Assembly (NCBI GenBank): GCA_025937835.1
Contig: JAICQO010000018.1
Location: forward strand, 1 to 64,000
Direction: 5' to 3'
DNA from: Polyangiaceae bacterium
Lineage (GTDB): Bacteria; Myxococcota_A; Polyangia; Polyangiales; Polyangiaceae
Length of the DNA stretch: 64,000 nt
Shown here piece after piece: positions 54,894-63,400 of this stretch. Below the pieces are notes generated by a model, which was not told where the DNA came from, did not search any database, and saw only the letters and a list, made by a program, of their open reading frames with translations. Numbering within the stretch: position 1 is the first letter of the stretch; every line of letters starts with the position of its first letter. The translations under genes and the position numbers were made by a program.

Positions 54894-55517
54894 ATGACGA
54901 CGCTGGGCCCCGAGCTACTCGAACGATTGGACACGGAGCTAGCGGCCGCCGCAGTAGCGCGCGGGCAGGTCACCGTGACTGGCGACTGGACCTCGCGCAC
55001 GCGGCGGACCTACCAGGCAGCCGAGCAGCTCGGTTCCGGAGCGGGACCCTACGTCGAGGTTGTCGACCAACTCTGGAATGGCCGCTTGTGCGGCGCGCAC
55101 CCGTTCACGGGCATTGCGTTCATGCACACCGAGTCTGGGCTGTATTGGGCCAAGGCCGCGCATCTGTCCGCGGAGCTTGGTATTCGCGTGTCCGTGCACG
55201 GGACGAAGGACGACACTGATGGCGTCATGTTTTCCGCTGGGCTCGACGACGCTTTCTTGCCGGCAGTCCCCGCGGATCGGGCCTTCGACCATCCGTCGGA
55301 GTGCTTGCTTGCCACCGAGGTCGTTCCCTTGGGTCGCGTCTCCTGCGTTGCTCGCGCGGGTGGAAACGCATTTTTCGTCGTGCTGTTCGCGGCTTATTCG
55401 GTCAAGTTCGGACGCAATCGGCTGTGGCGGCTTCGGGATCCTATTGCTGATCGACTAGCGCCCGACCTTCGCGAGCTGCTGACGCGCCGCAGGGCCGGCA
55501 GTACGCCCGGATTCTAG
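54894..55517 (+). CDS. Hypothetical protein
   Basis: 207 residues, soluble, no signal peptide and no motif I recognise. Contains DWTSRTRRTYQAAEQL, a run of aromatic and His/Cys residues (LCGAHPFTGIAFMHTESGLYWAKAAHLS), and FVVLFAAYSVKFGRNRLWRLRDPIADRLAPDLRELLTRRR. Ten bases after the YdeI-like gene, probably same operon. Function unknown. Confidence 0.65.
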   Translation: MTTLGPELLERLDTELAAAAVARGQVTVTGDWTSRTRRTYQAAEQLGSGAGPYVEVVDQLWNGRLCGAHPFTGIAFMHTESGLYWAKAAHLSAELGIRVSVHGTKDDTDGVMFSAGLDDAFLPAVPADRAFDHPSECLLATEVVPLGRVSCVARAGGNAFFVVLFAAYSVKFGRNRLWRLRDPIADRLAPDLRELLTRRRAGSTPGF

Positions 55518-55715
55518 CCGGCTTCAATCCCAGCCATGCGGAGCGATCCTACCGTTCGAGCCCTCGAGCGCTGGCTACGAAACAAGACGTCAGAGCACTT
55601 CAGAACCTGGCTCGTGGCCGCGGACAATCGCATGCTCGTTGCGGAGCTTGGCACGACACTGTCGACCTTGCGCCAGGGCGCTCGGTCGCCACCGGTGCTA
55701 CGCTCGCGCGCGGGC

Positions 55716-56447
55716 ATGGCGAAACGTTGGCAATGGCTAGGTGTGTTGTTCTCGGTGGTCACGGTGGTCTCGGCGTGCGGAGGAGAGTCCCGCAACGAGC
55801 CCGAGAACCCCGAGCCCGAGAACCCCGAGCCCGAGAATACGGAGCTCGAGTGCAGCGAGGTTCGCGACCAATCGCTAGCCATCTTGGTGGAAGCCGAAGC
55901 GAACGCGCCGGCTGAGTGTCGCTCTGCCAGCGATTGCCGCTTGTTCACGGGAATCACGAAATGCAGCTACGGTTGCGGCTGGGTCGTCGCCACGACCGAC
56001 GAGGCACCCCTGAAGGACGCAGTCGACGAGGCGAACGCGCTGTGTCGCGACGAGTGCCGACAACCTGCACCTCCTTGCGTTCCGACGAAGAACGTCGCCG
56101 ACTGTGTTTCCGGCAAGTGCGTGGTGGTTGACGAGCTACATCGGGAGGATTGCGCTGCGGTGCGCTCCAAATCGCTGACACTGCTGTCCGTGGCCGTAGC
56201 GAACGCTCCGTTGGCGTGCGACTCCTCGAGCGACTGCAAGCTGTTCGGGAGGCGCCCCAAATGCGTCTACGACTGTGGCTTCTCGGCGCCGACGACGGAC
56301 CTTGCGCCGCTCGAGTCCGCGGTTGCCCAAGTCGACGCGCTCTGCCCGGACGAGTGCATTCAGGTCCCGTCCTCGTGTGGCGGCCCGAGACCCCAGCAGT
56401 CCGTCCATTGCGTGGACGGCGGCTGCGTGCTCGAAGAGAACGAATAG
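55716..56447 (+). CDS. Cys-rich lipoprotein with two duplicated domains
   Basis: 243 residues from ATG 55716. Signal peptide with lipobox VSAC, then a Pro-Glu-Asn linker encoded by a 15-base DNA repeat (55797-55837). Two homologous domains follow, each about 95 residues with six to eight Cys: the first starts CSEVRDQSLAILVEAEANAP, the second CAAVRSKSLTLLSVAVANAP, and both contain SASDC/SSSDC, KC-x-YxCG and a final CVSGKC/CVDGGC. This is a clear internal duplication. Disulfide-rich surface lipoprotein; function unknown. Confidence 0.75.
   Translation: MAKRWQWLGVLFSVVTVVSACGGESRNEPENPEPENPEPENTELECSEVRDQSLAILVEAEANAPAECRSASDCRLFTGITKCSYGCGWVVATTDEAPLKDAVDEANALCRDECRQPAPPCVPTKNVADCVSGKCVVVDELHREDCAAVRSKSLTLLSVAVANAPLACDSSSDCKLFGRRPKCVYDCGFSAPTTDLAPLESAVAQVDALCPDECIQVPSSCGGPRPQQSVHCVDGGCVLEENE
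55797..55837 (+). repeat. 15-base tandem repeat encoding Pro-Glu-Asn linker
   Basis: Two perfect copies of GAGCCCGAGAACCCC (55797-55811 and 55812-55826) and a third partial copy. Each unit encodes EPENP, so unit gain or loss keeps the reading frame. It lies just after the lipoprotein's lipid anchor and changes linker length only. Confidence 0.7.
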
Positions 56448-56504
56448 CGCCCAGGCGCGCTATCGCTCTTGAGCGCGACGCCCGGCGTTGTCTCCCGCGT
56501 CGTT

Positions 56505-56524
56505 TGGCATTATTGTCTCTGCCA
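56505..56524. promoter_or_regulatory. Possible autoregulatory inverted repeat before the toxin-antitoxin operon
   Basis: TGGCA (56505-56509) and TGCCA (56520-56524) flank a 10-base AT-richer spacer directly before the antitoxin ATG. Short arms and no independent support, but antitoxins of this class bind their own promoters. Confidence 0.3.
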
Positions 56525-56525
56525 G

Positions 56526-56963
56526 ATGGCAGAACCGGCCCAAGTTCACGTGAGCGATCTACTGGGCGGGAAAAAGGTGCTCGGGCGCATTTCCGAGACG
56601 GAGGGCATGCTTCGCAGAGTTCGCGATGGCTTGCCCTACGCTTCGCTGGAAGCGCTCACCATCCAGCTCGGGCTCGAGCCTGGAGACATCGGGGCAGTGG
56701 TCGGGATCCCGCCGCGAACGCTGGCTCGGCGTAAGCACACTCGCCAACTCTCGCCGATCGAGTCGGACCGGCTGTATCGGCTCGCCTACGTGACGCACGT
56801 GGCTTCGGCTGCGCTCGGCGGCGTGAGCGCTGCGCGACGATGGTTGTCCCAAGCCAATCGATCGCTCGGTGGCGTCGCCCCCCTGAGCCTGCTGGACACG
56901 GATATCGGTTGCCGGCGAGTGGAAGAAGCGCTCGTTCGCCTCAACTACGGCCTGTACGCCTAG
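56526..56963 (+). CDS. DUF2384 (Xre-MbcA-ParS) antitoxin
   Basis: 145 residues. The N-terminal part (about 30-80) looks like a helix-turn-helix (ASLEALTIQLGLEPGDIGAVVGIPPRTLARRK); the C-terminal part carries the DUF2384 signature ALGGVSAARRWLSQANRSLGGVAPLSLLDTDIGCRRVEEAL. These antitoxins neutralise RES-domain toxins and repress their own operon. ATG 56526 chosen over an upstream GTG-frame extension that adds a weak leader. The toxin gene starts within its stop codon (TAGTG). Confidence 0.9.
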   Translation: MAEPAQVHVSDLLGGKKVLGRISETEGMLRRVRDGLPYASLEALTIQLGLEPGDIGAVVGIPPRTLARRKHTRQLSPIESDRLYRLAYVTHVASAALGGVSAARRWLSQANRSLGGVAPLSLLDTDIGCRRVEEALVRLNYGLYA

Positions 56964-57427
56964 TGCGAGTCTTCCGCATCGCGCGCAAGCCCTTCGCTCG
57001 CGACCCCTTGGACGGTCGGGGTGGGATCTTCGCTTCAGGGCGCTGGCACACTCGGGGTCGATTGGTCTGCTATGCGTCGGACTCACTGGCGCTGGCGAGC
57101 CTGGAGATCCTCGTTCACTGCGACCGCGATCTGGTGCCTGAAGATTTGATCGCGATCGAGATCAGGGTGCCGAAGAGCGTGTCCATGGAGAGCATCGAGC
57201 CGCGAGCGCTGCCGCGCAAATGGCGGTCGTATCCGGCACCCCGGTCGCTCCAGAGCCAGGGAAACGCCTGGCTCGACGGAGGCTCAGCGTGCCTCCTGCG
57301 AGTTCCGTCCGCATTGATCCCGTCGGAAAGCAATTTCCTCATCAACCCAGCTCACCCCGACTGTCGAAAACTGCGTGTGGTTCGAAAGACCGCGTTCCAT
57401 TTCGATGATCGATTGAAAGCCCGCTGA
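56963..57427 (+). CDS. RES-domain toxin (NAD-phosphorylase type)
   Basis: 154 residues from GTG 56963. RES-domain features: VFRIARKPFARDPLDGRGGIFASGRWHTRGRLVCYASDSLALASLEILVH, with an Arg in GRW, the Tyr/Ser of YAS and Glu of ASLEIL that make the R-E-S active site, and a C-terminal Arg/Lys/His-rich end. RES toxins degrade NAD+ in the cell when freed from the antitoxin. Overlaps the antitoxin stop by one base (TAGTG). This is a typical mbcAT/parST-style pair. Confidence 0.9.
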   Translation: MRVFRIARKPFARDPLDGRGGIFASGRWHTRGRLVCYASDSLALASLEILVHCDRDLVPEDLIAIEIRVPKSVSMESIEPRALPRKWRSYPAPRSLQSQGNAWLDGGSACLLRVPSALIPSESNFLINPAHPDCRKLRVVRKTAFHFDDRLKAR

Positions 57428-57502
57428 GTCGCGGAAAAGCCCTCAGCGCCGCGGCGCCAAAGCCGCGGGAATGAAAGCCGCTCGCCGCGTGTCTCCTCGA
57501 TC

Positions 57503-58192
57503 TTGCCGAGTCTTCGAGCATCGAGCCTGATAGCGGGGTTATTCGCAGTGAGCTGTGTGCTCACGGATCCAGCGTCGACGGCCGCGGCGGCGGATGCGAT
57601 CTGGGACGGACTGCCCGGCGATCGCTACGCGCTCGACGACAGGGAGCGCTACGTTGAATCGCCGCGGAAGAGCTGCGATCCGGGTGCGATGATCACGTAC
57701 CGCGGGACCAAGCTGCGGTACTCGGTGCCGGTGACGGTGCACAGCGCGTTCCGTGAACGACTGGAGCGATTCGAGACGGTCGCTGCGGAAGTTGCCACTC
57801 GGGTGTACGGACGCACGCCGCAGCGGATCCGGCATGCGGGCGGGTACAACTGCCGCACGTCGACCGGGCGGCACCGCGGGCGGCTGAGCGAGCATGCCCT
57901 GGGCAACGCCATCGACATCGTCGGCTTCGACTTCGGCCCCGCGAAGAAGACGGACGTGCTCCCGGCGGATCTGCCGAAACCGCTGCGCCACGGGTTCCAG
58001 GTACGCGTGCAAAAGCACTGGGGCTCGAGTCGCAGCGCTTCCGCCGCGCTGCACGCCCGCTTCTTACGCGAGCTCACGGAGGAGCTCAGAGATCGGCGTG
58101 ACATCTTCCGCGGCTTGATTGGCCCGGCGGATCCGAAGCACGCCGATCATCTGCACTTCGACGTTTCTCCCTGGCGTTACGTGAGGCTCTAG
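57503..58192 (+). CDS. Extensin-like family lipoprotein, probable peptidase
   Basis: 229 residues. TTG 57503 is used as start because no ATG/GTG gives a full signal peptide; it yields SLIAGLFAVSC with a lipobox Cys about 18. The C-terminal half is the extensin-like domain: HAGGYNCRTSTGRHRGRLSEHALGNAIDIVGFDFG and ADPKHADHLHFDVSPW. The SEHA/GNAIDI and HxDHLHFD residues form the metal-binding active site of the LAS/D-Ala-D-Ala-carboxypeptidase-like fold. It probably trims peptidoglycan peptides in the envelope. Confidence 0.85.
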   Translation: MPSLRASSLIAGLFAVSCVLTDPASTAAAADAIWDGLPGDRYALDDRERYVESPRKSCDPGAMITYRGTKLRYSVPVTVHSAFRERLERFETVAAEVATRVYGRTPQRIRHAGGYNCRTSTGRHRGRLSEHALGNAIDIVGFDFGPAKKTDVLPADLPKPLRHGFQVRVQKHWGSSRSASAALHARFLRELTEELRDRRDIFRGLIGPADPKHADHLHFDVSPWRYVRL

Positions 58193-58265
58193 AGCGACAA
58201 ACGCTTAGGAATCTGCCGAGATTGGCGGAAAACTCCGACGAAAGGCGTGAGCGCGTGGGGAGGGG

Positions 58266-58312
58266 CCCCGCCGAATTCACTTCGGCGGGGAGGGGCGGCG
58301 CGTGCCGCCCCT
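58266..58312. terminator. Two tandem hairpins between convergent genes
   Basis: CCCCGCCGAA/TTCGGCGGGG (58266-58275 with 58281-58290, 5-base loop) and AGGGGCGGC/GCCGCCCCT (58291-58299 with 58304-58312, 4-base loop). They sit between the extensin-like stop and the protease gene's stop (opposite strand), so they could end transcription in both directions. Neither has a T-tract. Confidence 0.55.
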
Positions 58313-58324
58313 GAGAACAGAACC

Positions 58325-61300
58325 TCACCAGACCGTGAACGCGGCGTAGGACTGATTGCCGCTCGTGGTCTGGATACAATACCCCCCGTTCTTAGCGGCG
58401 GGCAGCGCGGTCCAGTTGCTCCAGTTGCAGGGCACCTGCACGCCGTTGACGAGCAGCTTGCGCGGGTTGACGAAGTTGCCGCAAGTGCCGCCGACCAGCG
58501 GGGACGTGGTTTCGTGGCAAGTGGCTGCGCTGCCGAGGTTGCCGGAGGGGTAGCTGCCGCTGATCGTGAAGCGCGTCGGGTTCGAACAGTAATCGGCGCA
58601 GGGGCGCGGACCGTCGCGATCACTCTCGGCGGGGCCCGTGCCGGTCGGCGTGAACGACTGCGTGCGGGTGAGGATCAGCTTGTCGAAGGAGAAGCCGTCC
58701 TCACGCATCCAGACGTGGAGGGTGTGGACGCCCGCCTGGCTCACCTGAAGCGTGGCCACCGGGCCGTCCATCGTGTTGCGGCTCCAGCCGAGGGCGTTCG
58801 TGAAGCCCGTGATGCGATCGGAGCTCGCGGTCGCCGCGCCGTCGAGACCGACGTGCAGCGAGTCGTCGTTGGCGCTCGGTCCGAGGCCGCGCACCCACAC
58901 GTGGTAGGTGCCGGTCGTCGCAAAGCGAACCGGCACTGCGAGCTCGGGGCTGGCCGAGCTGTAGTTGGTGTCGAACGTCTGGTTCGAGTTCGGGTTCGCG
59001 GTCATCAGCGCCTGGCCGGACGCTTGACCGTGCGAGACCCGATCCCAGCGGTGCGCCGAGCGCGGCGTGTTGGTGGCAAAGCTTTCGGCCTCGACGACCA
59101 CTCGACCGTTCGACTCGAGGAAGGCGCCCGAAACGGGGCAGGTGCCTTCCGCGACGCAGGGATCGACGTGGGCGTAGACCACGAGGTCGTCCACGGCGAA
59201 GCCGCGTCGCGTGTTGTTGCGGGGGTCCACGGCGTTGAAGAACAGCTGAATGCGGATGTTGCTCGGACCCGCCGGTAGCAAATCGGAGATGCCGAAGCGC
59301 ACCGGGCGCCAACTGTTGCCCTCGGTCAGCGCTTCTCCACCGCTGTTGTTGCTGGCCACGACCTGGAACGGGCCGCCGTCCACGGAGATGCGCACCTCGG
59401 CCGTGTCGTAGTTCGGGTCGTTTTCGGTTTCGAGGAAGTAGTTGAACCCGAGCTCGGCCATCAGCGGATCCACAATCGCGATTTCCGGTGAGGTGATCGC
59501 ATGCGGGATCGGCGTCGGGGTCGTGTAGTTGCACAGGTCGGGCTTGGCGTAGTGCAGGCTGCCCGGAGCCGAGTGACCCGGGAGCGTGTCGACGCACGTC
59601 GTCGCCCGATGCCACAGGTTGTCGACCACTCCGTCGAGCGTAAAGCCCTCATCGCCGTCGTCGAAGTCGGCGGTGTAAATCGGAACCGGCGCGCCCACGC
59701 GCAGCTTCACGGTGCGGGTCACGTTGCCGGTCCCACCGCTCTCGTTCACGAAGCTCACCTGCGCCGTGTAGTCGCCGTCGGGGAGCAGCGCGGCCTGGGT
59801 CTCGTCGATCGAGACCGTCACGGTAGCGGTTTCACCGAGCGGGATGCTGCCTCCAGTCGTGCCGAGCACGAGCCAGGGCGCGTTCGCGGACTTCGTGACC
59901 GAGTAGGTCAGGGTCTGCGAAGGGCCGAGGTTGTGCAGCGTGTAGTCTGCGCTGACGGGCTCGAAAGGTCCGTCGCTCGGGCCCTCCGCATCGAGATCGG
60001 TGCCCTTCACGACCAGGCCGTCGACGATCGGCGGGCAGTCCATCCCGTGCGCTGCGAAGCCCGCGCAGATCTCGGCGTAGTGCGGGGTGCCGTTCTCGAT
60101 GAGCTCGTCGTCGTCGTCGAGCGTCAGGAAGTCGACGGCGATCGACGGGTCGATGGCGTCCCCCGTGTGCATCGGGATCGAGCTGAACACGAGCGAGCGG
60201 ATCAGGTCGTCCGACGTCGCCGGCTCCGTCGCGTCGAGCGCCTGCCAGATGTCCCAGATCGTGCCCGTGAGCACGGCGCCGCACTCGTAGATACCCGGTC
60301 CGCACGAGGAGCAGTCCGTTTCGCTGTACTGGCAGTCGTTGTCGGCGTTGCGCAGGAAGCGCGAGCAATCCCCGGCGTAGTAGCCGACGGCGATCCTCGG
60401 GTCCTTCGAGAGCAGCATGGCGATGGCGTCGGCCATGCCCTCGCCGTACTCGCTCTGGTTGCTGCCGCCCATGTCGATGATGTGGTGGCCGTACTCGTGG
60501 TGCACGATGCCGCCGAACGCGGTGTTGTTGCGCTCGGCGGTCTTCGGGCAGAAGTTCAGGCTCCGGACGCTGCTGTCGTTGTCGTACCAGGCGCCGCCGG
60601 TGCGATCGCAAGTGACCGTGTCGGACTGGTTGACGTGGATCGGGAAGTCCGTTTGCTCGGAAATGATCGGGTACCCGGGCACGTAATCGAGCAGCAGATC
60701 GCGCAGCTCGTTCGCGTGTTGGTAAGCATTGAGCTGTGCGAGCACGGCCTCTTTCGGCGTGGCCGAGTCGCGATGCAGGAAATCTGCCGAAGCCGGCGGG
60801 GTGACCGTGAGCGACAAGGAAGCGGGGCTGCTGCCGTCGCTCGTGATCTCGAAGAAGCGGCCGGAGACGCGCGAGGTGACGGTAACGGGCCCGCTGCCTT
60901 GCTGCACGATCGTGAACGCACCGCTCGGGCTCGTGATGGCGTTGCCCGCGGCCGACGTCACTTCCGCGTGGGCGAGCGGGACGTTACCGAGCTCCGCACA
61001 TTCCATGGACGCGGAGCCCGTCGTGACCTCGGCGTTGACGCTGCCGGTGACGTCGAAGTGGAGGTTGCTCTCGACATGCAAGATTTCGCCGGTCTCTGCG
61101 TCGGCGACGAAGGTCCACTTGCCGGGACCGCTGACGTCTTGCGCCGTGTATTGCAAGGCGAGGCGCGGCTCGGCGCTGTCCGCGCCGACTCCCGCGAAGA
61201 TCGTGCGCGTCGGCGTTCCGAGCTGACGAAGCGCCGACGGAGCCGTGGCGCCGCTCTGCGCGCGCAACGCGGCGAGCGACTTGGCTGGATCCACCGCTCG

Positions 61301-61855
61301 CGGCTTGACGGCGCGGACCCGGAAGTTGCCCATGGGTCGAAGGTCGGCGTTGGCCCACACCACGGGGTTGTCGCTGCCCTCTCTCACCAGAGTGCGCAGC
61401 CCCGAACGGAACACCGGCACGCCGTCGCGCTCTTGCGCGTAGCTGAACAGGCGAAACTTGTACTTGCCGGTCGCGCGGTCGTACATCAAGCCCACGCCGT
61501 TCGAACCAGACGTGCTGCGAAGGCTCGCCGAAGCAGCGAGCTTGGCCGCCCTGAGCTCGTCCGCATCGATCCCGAACGCGGAGGCCGCCTTCTGCCGGAA
61601 ACTCTCGGCGGCGGCCGGGGGCGTCTTTCCCGTGGCGGTCGGGCCGTAAATCCGGCGGATTCTATCGCCCCGCACGCCCACCTGGGCCTTCGGGTGCACG
61701 GCCTTCAGCCGCGAGAGCGTCGAAGCGAGCGACGGCGGAGCTGCCTTGCCGCTGCTCTCGACCGGCGCATCCCCCTCGCTACATCCGGCGAAGCCCGCGG
61801 CAGCAGCCAGCAGGCACAGCGCAGCGGATAACTCGACCCGTTTCCCGTAAGACAT
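58325..61855 (-). CDS. Very large secreted zinc metalloprotease with carbohydrate-binding-like C-terminus
   Basis: 1176 residues. Lipobox signal (ALCLLAAAAGFAGC). Residues about 40-290 resemble an FTP-type propeptide (ADELRAAKLAASASL, AQERDGVPVFRSGLRTLV, FVADAETGEILHVESNLHFDVTG). The peptidase core has the zinc site H453-E-Y-G-H457 with H458, and downstream E472 in YGEGMADAIAML (gluzincin type). Cys-rich part follows (CSRFLRNADNDCQYSETDCSSCGPGIYECG). C-terminal domains: two beta-sandwich regions (about 610-880), a CBM6-like stretch (RVVVEAESFATNTPRSAHRW) and a final Cys-rich module ending NGGYCIQTTSGNQSYAAFTVW, seen in sugar-degrading enzymes of myxobacteria. Probably predatory or scavenging protease bound to cell surface polymers. 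Confidence 0.85.
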   Translation of the reverse strand: MSYGKRVELSAALCLLAAAAGFAGCSEGDAPVESSGKAAPPSLASTLSRLKAVHPKAQVGVRGDRIRRIYGPTATGKTPPAAAESFRQKAASAFGIDADELRAAKLAASASLRSTSGSNGVGLMYDRATGKYKFRLFSYAQERDGVPVFRSGLRTLVREGSDNPVVWANADLRPMGNFRVRAVKPRAVDPAKSLAALRAQSGATAPSALRQLGTPTRTIFAGVGADSAEPRLALQYTAQDVSGPGKWTFVADAETGEILHVESNLHFDVTGSVNAEVTTGSASMECAELGNVPLAHAEVTSAAGNAITSPSGAFTIVQQGSGPVTVTSRVSGRFFEITSDGSSPASLSLTVTPPASADFLHRDSATPKEAVLAQLNAYQHANELRDLLLDYVPGYPIISEQTDFPIHVNQSDTVTCDRTGGAWYDNDSSVRSLNFCPKTAERNNTAFGGIVHHEYGHHIIDMGGSNQSEYGEGMADAIAMLLSKDPRIAVGYYAGDCSRFLRNADNDCQYSETDCSSCGPGIYECGAVLTGTIWDIWQALDATEPATSDDLIRSLVFSSIPMHTGDAIDPSIAVDFLTLDDDDELIENGTPHYAEICAGFAAHGMDCPPIVDGLVVKGTDLDAEGPSDGPFEPVSADYTLHNLGPSQTLTYSVTKSANAPWLVLGTTGGSIPLGETATVTVSIDETQAALLPDGDYTAQVSFVNESGGTGNVTRTVKLRVGAPVPIYTADFDDGDEGFTLDGVVDNLWHRATTCVDTLPGHSAPGSLHYAKPDLCNYTTPTPIPHAITSPEIAIVDPLMAELGFNYFLETENDPNYDTAEVRISVDGGPFQVVASNNSGGEALTEGNSWRPVRFGISDLLPAGPSNIRIQLFFNAVDPRNNTRRGFAVDDLVVYAHVDPCVAEGTCPVSGAFLESNGRVVVEAESFATNTPRSAHRWDRVSHGQASGQALMTANPNSNQTFDTNYSSASPELAVPVRFATTGTYHVWVRGLGPSANDDSLHVGLDGAATASSDRITGFTNALGWSRNTMDGPVATLQVSQAGVHTLHVWMREDGFSFDKLILTRTQSFTPTGTGPAESDRDGPRPCADYCSNPTRFTISGSYPSGNLGSAATCHETTSPLVGGTCGNFVNPRKLLVNGVQVPCNWSNWTALPAAKNGGYCIQTTSGNQSYAAFTVW

Positions 61856-61986
61856 CCCACGACTCCCGATTGTCTCGGGGGCGACCCACTGCCGCCCCAC
61901 CACAGCCGCGTGGTTTGTACCTCGGAAGAGTCAGCGCCGCCTATCCCCACAAAAGGCGGGTTCGCCCAGTTACAGTAGCGACACGA

Positions 61987-62853
61987 ATGACCAACCCTCC
62001 CGACTCGTTCTTCCGCAGCTTTCGCCCGCCCGTGGGCGGCGAGGTCATCGAGCACGACGGACGTACGTTCAGGATCCACGAGCAGCTCGGCGCGGGCTCG
62101 TTCGGTCAGGTGTTCGCCTGCTCCGACGACTGGGGAAACGAGCTCGCGGCCAAGGTGCTGGTGCCGAAGGGGCGCACGTTTCGCGAAGTGCACGAGAGCT
62201 GGGAGGCCGAGCTCGTGGCCCTGCTGACGGTGCGGCACCCGAACATCACCTTCGTCCACGACGCGTTCGTTTACGCCGATACGTTTTACATCATCGTCGA
62301 ACGTTGCGTCTGGCCCGTGGCAAGCCTGCTCCACGGCTCGCCCGCGGAGAGCTGGGTCCCTTACATCGCGCGCGACCTGCTGCAGGCCGTGTCGTTCGTG
62401 CACGGGCGCGGCTACATCCACAAGGACATCCACGCCGGCAACGTCTTCGTCTTTCAGGCCAAAGACGCGATGGTCCCCGAAAAACCCGCGGTCTGGTCGT
62501 TCAAGCTCGGTGATTTCGGCATCTCGAGGCTCGCCGACGAGATCCACTCGGACACCGTCATGGCGCAGTGGATGTTCCCTCCCGAAGCCATTCGGCCGGC
62601 CGAGTTCGGCTCGATCGGAACTGCGACCGATATCTACCACAGCGCCTTGTTGCTGCTGTCGTTCGTCGTCGGCAGGCAGATCGAGTTCACTCAAGAACAG
62701 ATCGTGAGCGGCTACCCGCGACAGGTCGCAGAACAGACGGGTTCGCGCTACGCCGGGCCGCTCGGACGAGCGTTGAGGCGCCACGTCGCCGCGCGCACCC
62801 CGAGCGCGCTCGAGCTCTGGCGCGACATCCGAGCAGCGGCAGCTGCACCGTAA
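61987..62853 (+). CDS. Ser/Thr protein kinase
   Basis: 288 residues; the kinase domain fills nearly the whole protein and there is no membrane helix. Gly-rich loop GAGSFGQV (35-42), ATP Lys56 (AAKVL), catalytic loop GYIHKDIHAGNVFV (Asp147, Asn152) with Lys146 instead of Arg in HRD, DFG at Asp176 (KLGDFGISRL), and FPPEAI in place of APE. Activation loop is short. The HKD variant and the lack of RD-Arg suggest a kinase not regulated by activation-loop phosphorylation. Divergent from the protease gene with a 131-base gap. Substrates unknown. Confidence 0.9.
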   Translation: MTNPPDSFFRSFRPPVGGEVIEHDGRTFRIHEQLGAGSFGQVFACSDDWGNELAAKVLVPKGRTFREVHESWEAELVALLTVRHPNITFVHDAFVYADTFYIIVERCVWPVASLLHGSPAESWVPYIARDLLQAVSFVHGRGYIHKDIHAGNVFVFQAKDAMVPEKPAVWSFKLGDFGISRLADEIHSDTVMAQWMFPPEAIRPAEFGSIGTATDIYHSALLLLSFVVGRQIEFTQEQIVSGYPRQVAEQTGSRYAGPLGRALRRHVAARTPSALELWRDIRAAAAAP

Positions 62854-62877
62854 CGCAGGCTATAGGGACTCGGTTCA

Positions 62878-63399
62878 ATGATCCCCCTCCTGCCGCGCCG
62901 CAAATTCGACCTCGTCAGCCCGAGCCCGCCGGATGAAGTGGTTCGGGCGTTGAGCAAGCAGATAGAACCCAGACAGTGGATCCGCTCCCGGGCGAATCGG
63001 CGCTTCGAAGGCACGATCAGCGGGACGACGTTCGACGTTTCGCGGATCATCCTTTATCGCAACTCGTTCCGACCGCGGATCCGCGGCACGATCACCCCCG
63101 AGGGTAGCGGCTCGCGGATTGCAGTTTCGATGAGCCTCCACACGGTGGCGCTGGTTTTCCTGCTGTCGTGGATAGGGCTCGTGTGCACGATGGCCGCGTA
63201 TCTCGGCTTGACCTCGCTCCGCTACGGCGGCAGCGCCACGGAAGCGCTGATCCCCGTGGGGCTGTTCCTGTTCGCCTGGGCGATGACCGTCGGTGGCTTC
63301 TGGTTCGAGGCCTGGAAAGCCGAGCGGCTGCTTTGCTCGATCACCGGCGGAACGCGGCGGCGGGGAAAGCTCGGAGCGAAACCGGCCGGGTTCTTTTGA
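62878..63399 (+). CDS. Small conserved membrane protein
   Basis: 173 residues. Soluble N-terminal half with SRANRRFEGTISGTTFDVSRIILYRNSFRPRIRGTI, which I have seen as a recurrent motif in uncharacterised bacterial proteins, then two membrane helices (about 85-108 and 122-143) and a basic tail. It follows the kinase by 24 bases, so may be cotranscribed. Function unknown. Confidence 0.75.
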   Translation: MIPLLPRRKFDLVSPSPPDEVVRALSKQIEPRQWIRSRANRRFEGTISGTTFDVSRIILYRNSFRPRIRGTITPEGSGSRIAVSMSLHTVALVFLLSWIGLVCTMAAYLGLTSLRYGGSATEALIPVGLFLFAWAMTVGGFWFEAWKAERLLCSITGGTRRRGKLGAKPAGFF

Positions 63400-63400
63400 G

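Noticed and set aside
59501-61831. 776-codon open frame on the plus strand opposite the metalloprotease
   Set aside because: Arg/Val-rich shadow frame typical of high-GC genes; no domain, no ribosome site, and the minus strand carries an unmistakable protease.
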